A stretch of DNA of 64,000 bases from Candidatus Eiseniibacteriota bacterium (lineage in GTDB: Bacteria > Orphanbacterota > Orphanbacteria > Orphanbacterales > Orphanbacteraceae). Both the position numbers and the translations under genes were made by a program. This document shows positions 62,883 through 64,000 of the stretch, in pieces. The notes under the pieces are model-generated. The model searched no databases and had not been told where the DNA came from. It worked only from the letters and a program-made list of their open reading frames with translations. The stretch covers positions 806,001 through 870,000 of the forward strand of contig JAJCZU010000004.1 in the NCBI GenBank assembly GCA_029262235.1, read 5' to 3'. How positions within the stretch are numbered: the stretch's first letter is position 1; each line of letters starts with the position of its first letter.

Positions 62883-63302
62883 ATGTCCGCAACTCCGGGC
62901 GAAGGCTGGGGCGCCTTCTGGAAGAGACTGTTCGGCATCGGCGGGGCGGCGCCCGAACCGGGGCGCGCGGGGGGGACCGACCCCGAGGACGAGTACGCGC
63001 CCGACCCGGACTTCGAGCCCTACGTCGTAACCGACGAGCTCGACCTGCACGGCTTCTACCCCGAGCAGGTGCCGGAAGTGGTTGACGAATTCATTCGGAA
63101 TGCCGTTCGATTGAAAATCGAAGAAGTGCGCATCGCCCACGGCAAAGGGCGTAGCGTCATGAAGCGTGAAGTATGGAAAGTGCTCGAGGCGAGCCCGCTC
63201 GTGCGTGAGTTTCGCGAGGCGCCCCCGCAGCGGGGCGGCTGGGGCGCGACGCTGGCGTGGCTCGACAGCAGTGACAGCAGTGAACAAGGAGAAGAATCGT
63301 GA
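62883..63302 (+). CDS. Smr-domain protein
   Basis: 139 residues. A disordered Gly/Pro/Asp-rich N-terminus (1-45), then an Smr domain: [30 protein letters not shown]. Smr domains of MutS2 and stand-alone proteins are DNA or RNA endonucleases (nicking) acting in repair or ribosome rescue. The DxH and HGxG motifs are intact. A GGAGGTAAGGG run precedes the ATG. The stop overlaps the GTG of the following lipoprotein gene (GTGA). Confidence 0.9.
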   Translation: MSATPGEGWGAFWKRLFGIGGAAPEPGRAGGTDPEDEYAPDPDFEPYVVTDELDLHGFYPEQVPEVVDEFIRNAVRLKIEEVRIAHGKGRSVMKREVWKVLEASPLVREFREAPPQRGGWGATLAWLDSSDSSEQGEES

Positions 63303-64000
63303 ACTGGTTTCGCAATCAAGGTTTTTTCAGTCTCGTGCTCATCGCTTCCCTCGCTCTCTGGGGATGTGGCGATGACGATAACCCGTCGAATCCCGGAGAC
63401 GGCGGCGGCAGCAGTGAAACGGCGCCCGAACTTCCCTCGACGGCGTCCTTCACGTTCGACGCGTCGGATGTCGCATTCTTCGACACGTCGGCAAAAACGG
63501 CCACGAACTTCCACTGGTTCAATGCCGCCACCCGCGTCGCGATCGTATGGGGCATCTCCTCGCTTTCGGTCGCCATTCCCGCGGTGCTCTTCGCCGGCGT
63601 CGTAAACGCCGACCCGGAGCCCACGCGCCAGAACGACGGTACGTGGGTCTGGGCGCACACGACGTCGAACGGCGGACTCCAGTCTCAGGTGATCGGTGAC
63701 CCGGGCGAGGGCTTCGTAAACTGGACCTTCCAGACCATCGCGAATCCGACTTCCGAGAGTGCCGAGACGAGAATGTGGTTTTACGGTACGACATCGAACG
63801 GGGGAGAGTCGGCAACCTGGACATTCATCGCAGCCGACAGGGAAGGCGCGCCGACCGTTGCCCGGGTCGACTACGAAGAAACGGCGAACGGCAGGACCCT
63901 GAGTTTCACGGATCTCTATAATGAGCCGGGCGCGGACGAAACGCTCGGCGACGCGCTCACGTTCACGGTCGACGGCGACGCGCGTTCGATCGATTTCGTG
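63299..64000 (+). CDS. Lipoprotein, truncated by the window edge
   Basis: Starts at GTG (63299), overlapping the Smr stop, and is open for 234 codons to the window end. N-terminus [20 protein letters not shown] then WGC (acylated Cys), followed by GDDDNPSNPGDGGGSS, a linker closely resembling that of the lipoprotein at 37972 (GDDNPSDPGDG). The mature part is beta-rich with Trp and Thr. Function unknown. Confidence 0.8.
   Translation, partial: MNWFRNQGFFSLVLIASLALWGCGDDDNPSNPGDGGGSSETAPELPSTASFTFDASDVAFFDTSAKTATNFHWFNAATRVAIVWGISSLSVAIPAVLFAGVVNADPEPTRQNDGTWVWAHTTSNGGLQSQVIGDPGEGFVNWTFQTIANPTSESAETRMWFYGTTSNGGESATWTFIAADREGAPTVARVDYEETANGRTLSFTDLYNEPGADETLGDALTFTVDGDARSIDFV

Overview
This window is GC-rich chromosomal DNA from a Gram-negative (diderm) bacterium. 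It encodes outer-membrane barrels, lipoproteins, c-type cytochromes and large secreted proteins that end in a FlgD-like/type-A sorting-style domain with a basic tail (RKxxLIR or similar). That tail, the choice-of-anchor-B beta-propeller proteins and the parallel beta-helix protein suggest a lineage of the FCB superphylum such as Eisenbacteria, Krumholzibacteriota or Latescibacterota. This placement is inference; the window holds no rRNA or other phylogenetic marker. Most genes sit in tight, translationally coupled runs (ATGA, GTGA and TTGA overlaps), and several starts look like TTG with a strong GGAGG.

Layout. 33-7044 (minus): exopolysaccharide operon with a BcsE-like cyclic-di-GMP receptor, a PgaA-like TPR porin, a PgaC-like GT2 synthase, a small membrane protein and a PgaB-like deacetylase. 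7340-8410: GH113-like hydrolase. 8703-10739: secreted beta-helix protein bracketed by inverted and direct repeats. 11031-13599 (minus): VWA protein and chelatase-type AAA ATPase. 13720-17861 (plus): promoter, putative Moco riboswitch and moeA-moaA-moaC-MOSC-mobA. 17858-20076: kinase-RapZ fusion and MurU-like nucleotidyltransferase, coupled to mobA. 20137-20964: methyltransferase. 21270-25129: redox operon (outer-membrane barrel, membrane protein, covalent-FMN protein, monoheme and hexaheme lipoproteins). 25149-26489: PaaK/CapK-like ligase. 26513-31912: three tandem choice-of-anchor-B proteins. 32028-35109: GT39-like protein and MscS channel.

35296-37873 encodes a PA2779-like small protein followed by a protein that appears to fuse a C39 peptidase, TPRs, a POTRA-like domain and an Omp85-like barrel. 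This is the most unusual item in the window. Further on come a lipoprotein and small secreted proteins (37972-40506), a PutP-type symporter with a 34-residue coupled partner (40520-42066), an extreme poly-G tract, a CaCA exchanger flanked by purine and pyrimidine tracts, an NSS transporter with a coupled small protein, 7Fe ferredoxin, a tandem GlgC-type pair, and a split lysine-ketoglutarate reductase/saccharopine dehydrogenase pair. 51.6-55.8 kb looks accessory: dispersed repeats, duplicated terminators, hypothetical proteins and a serine hydrolase. The right end has a PhnD-like binding protein, M1 and M3 peptidases, a secreted protein with a consensus promoter, class II aldolase, an Smr protein and a truncated lipoprotein gene.

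I saw no tRNA, rRNA, CRISPR array, transposase or phage gene. All assignments come from reading the sequence; no database search was run.
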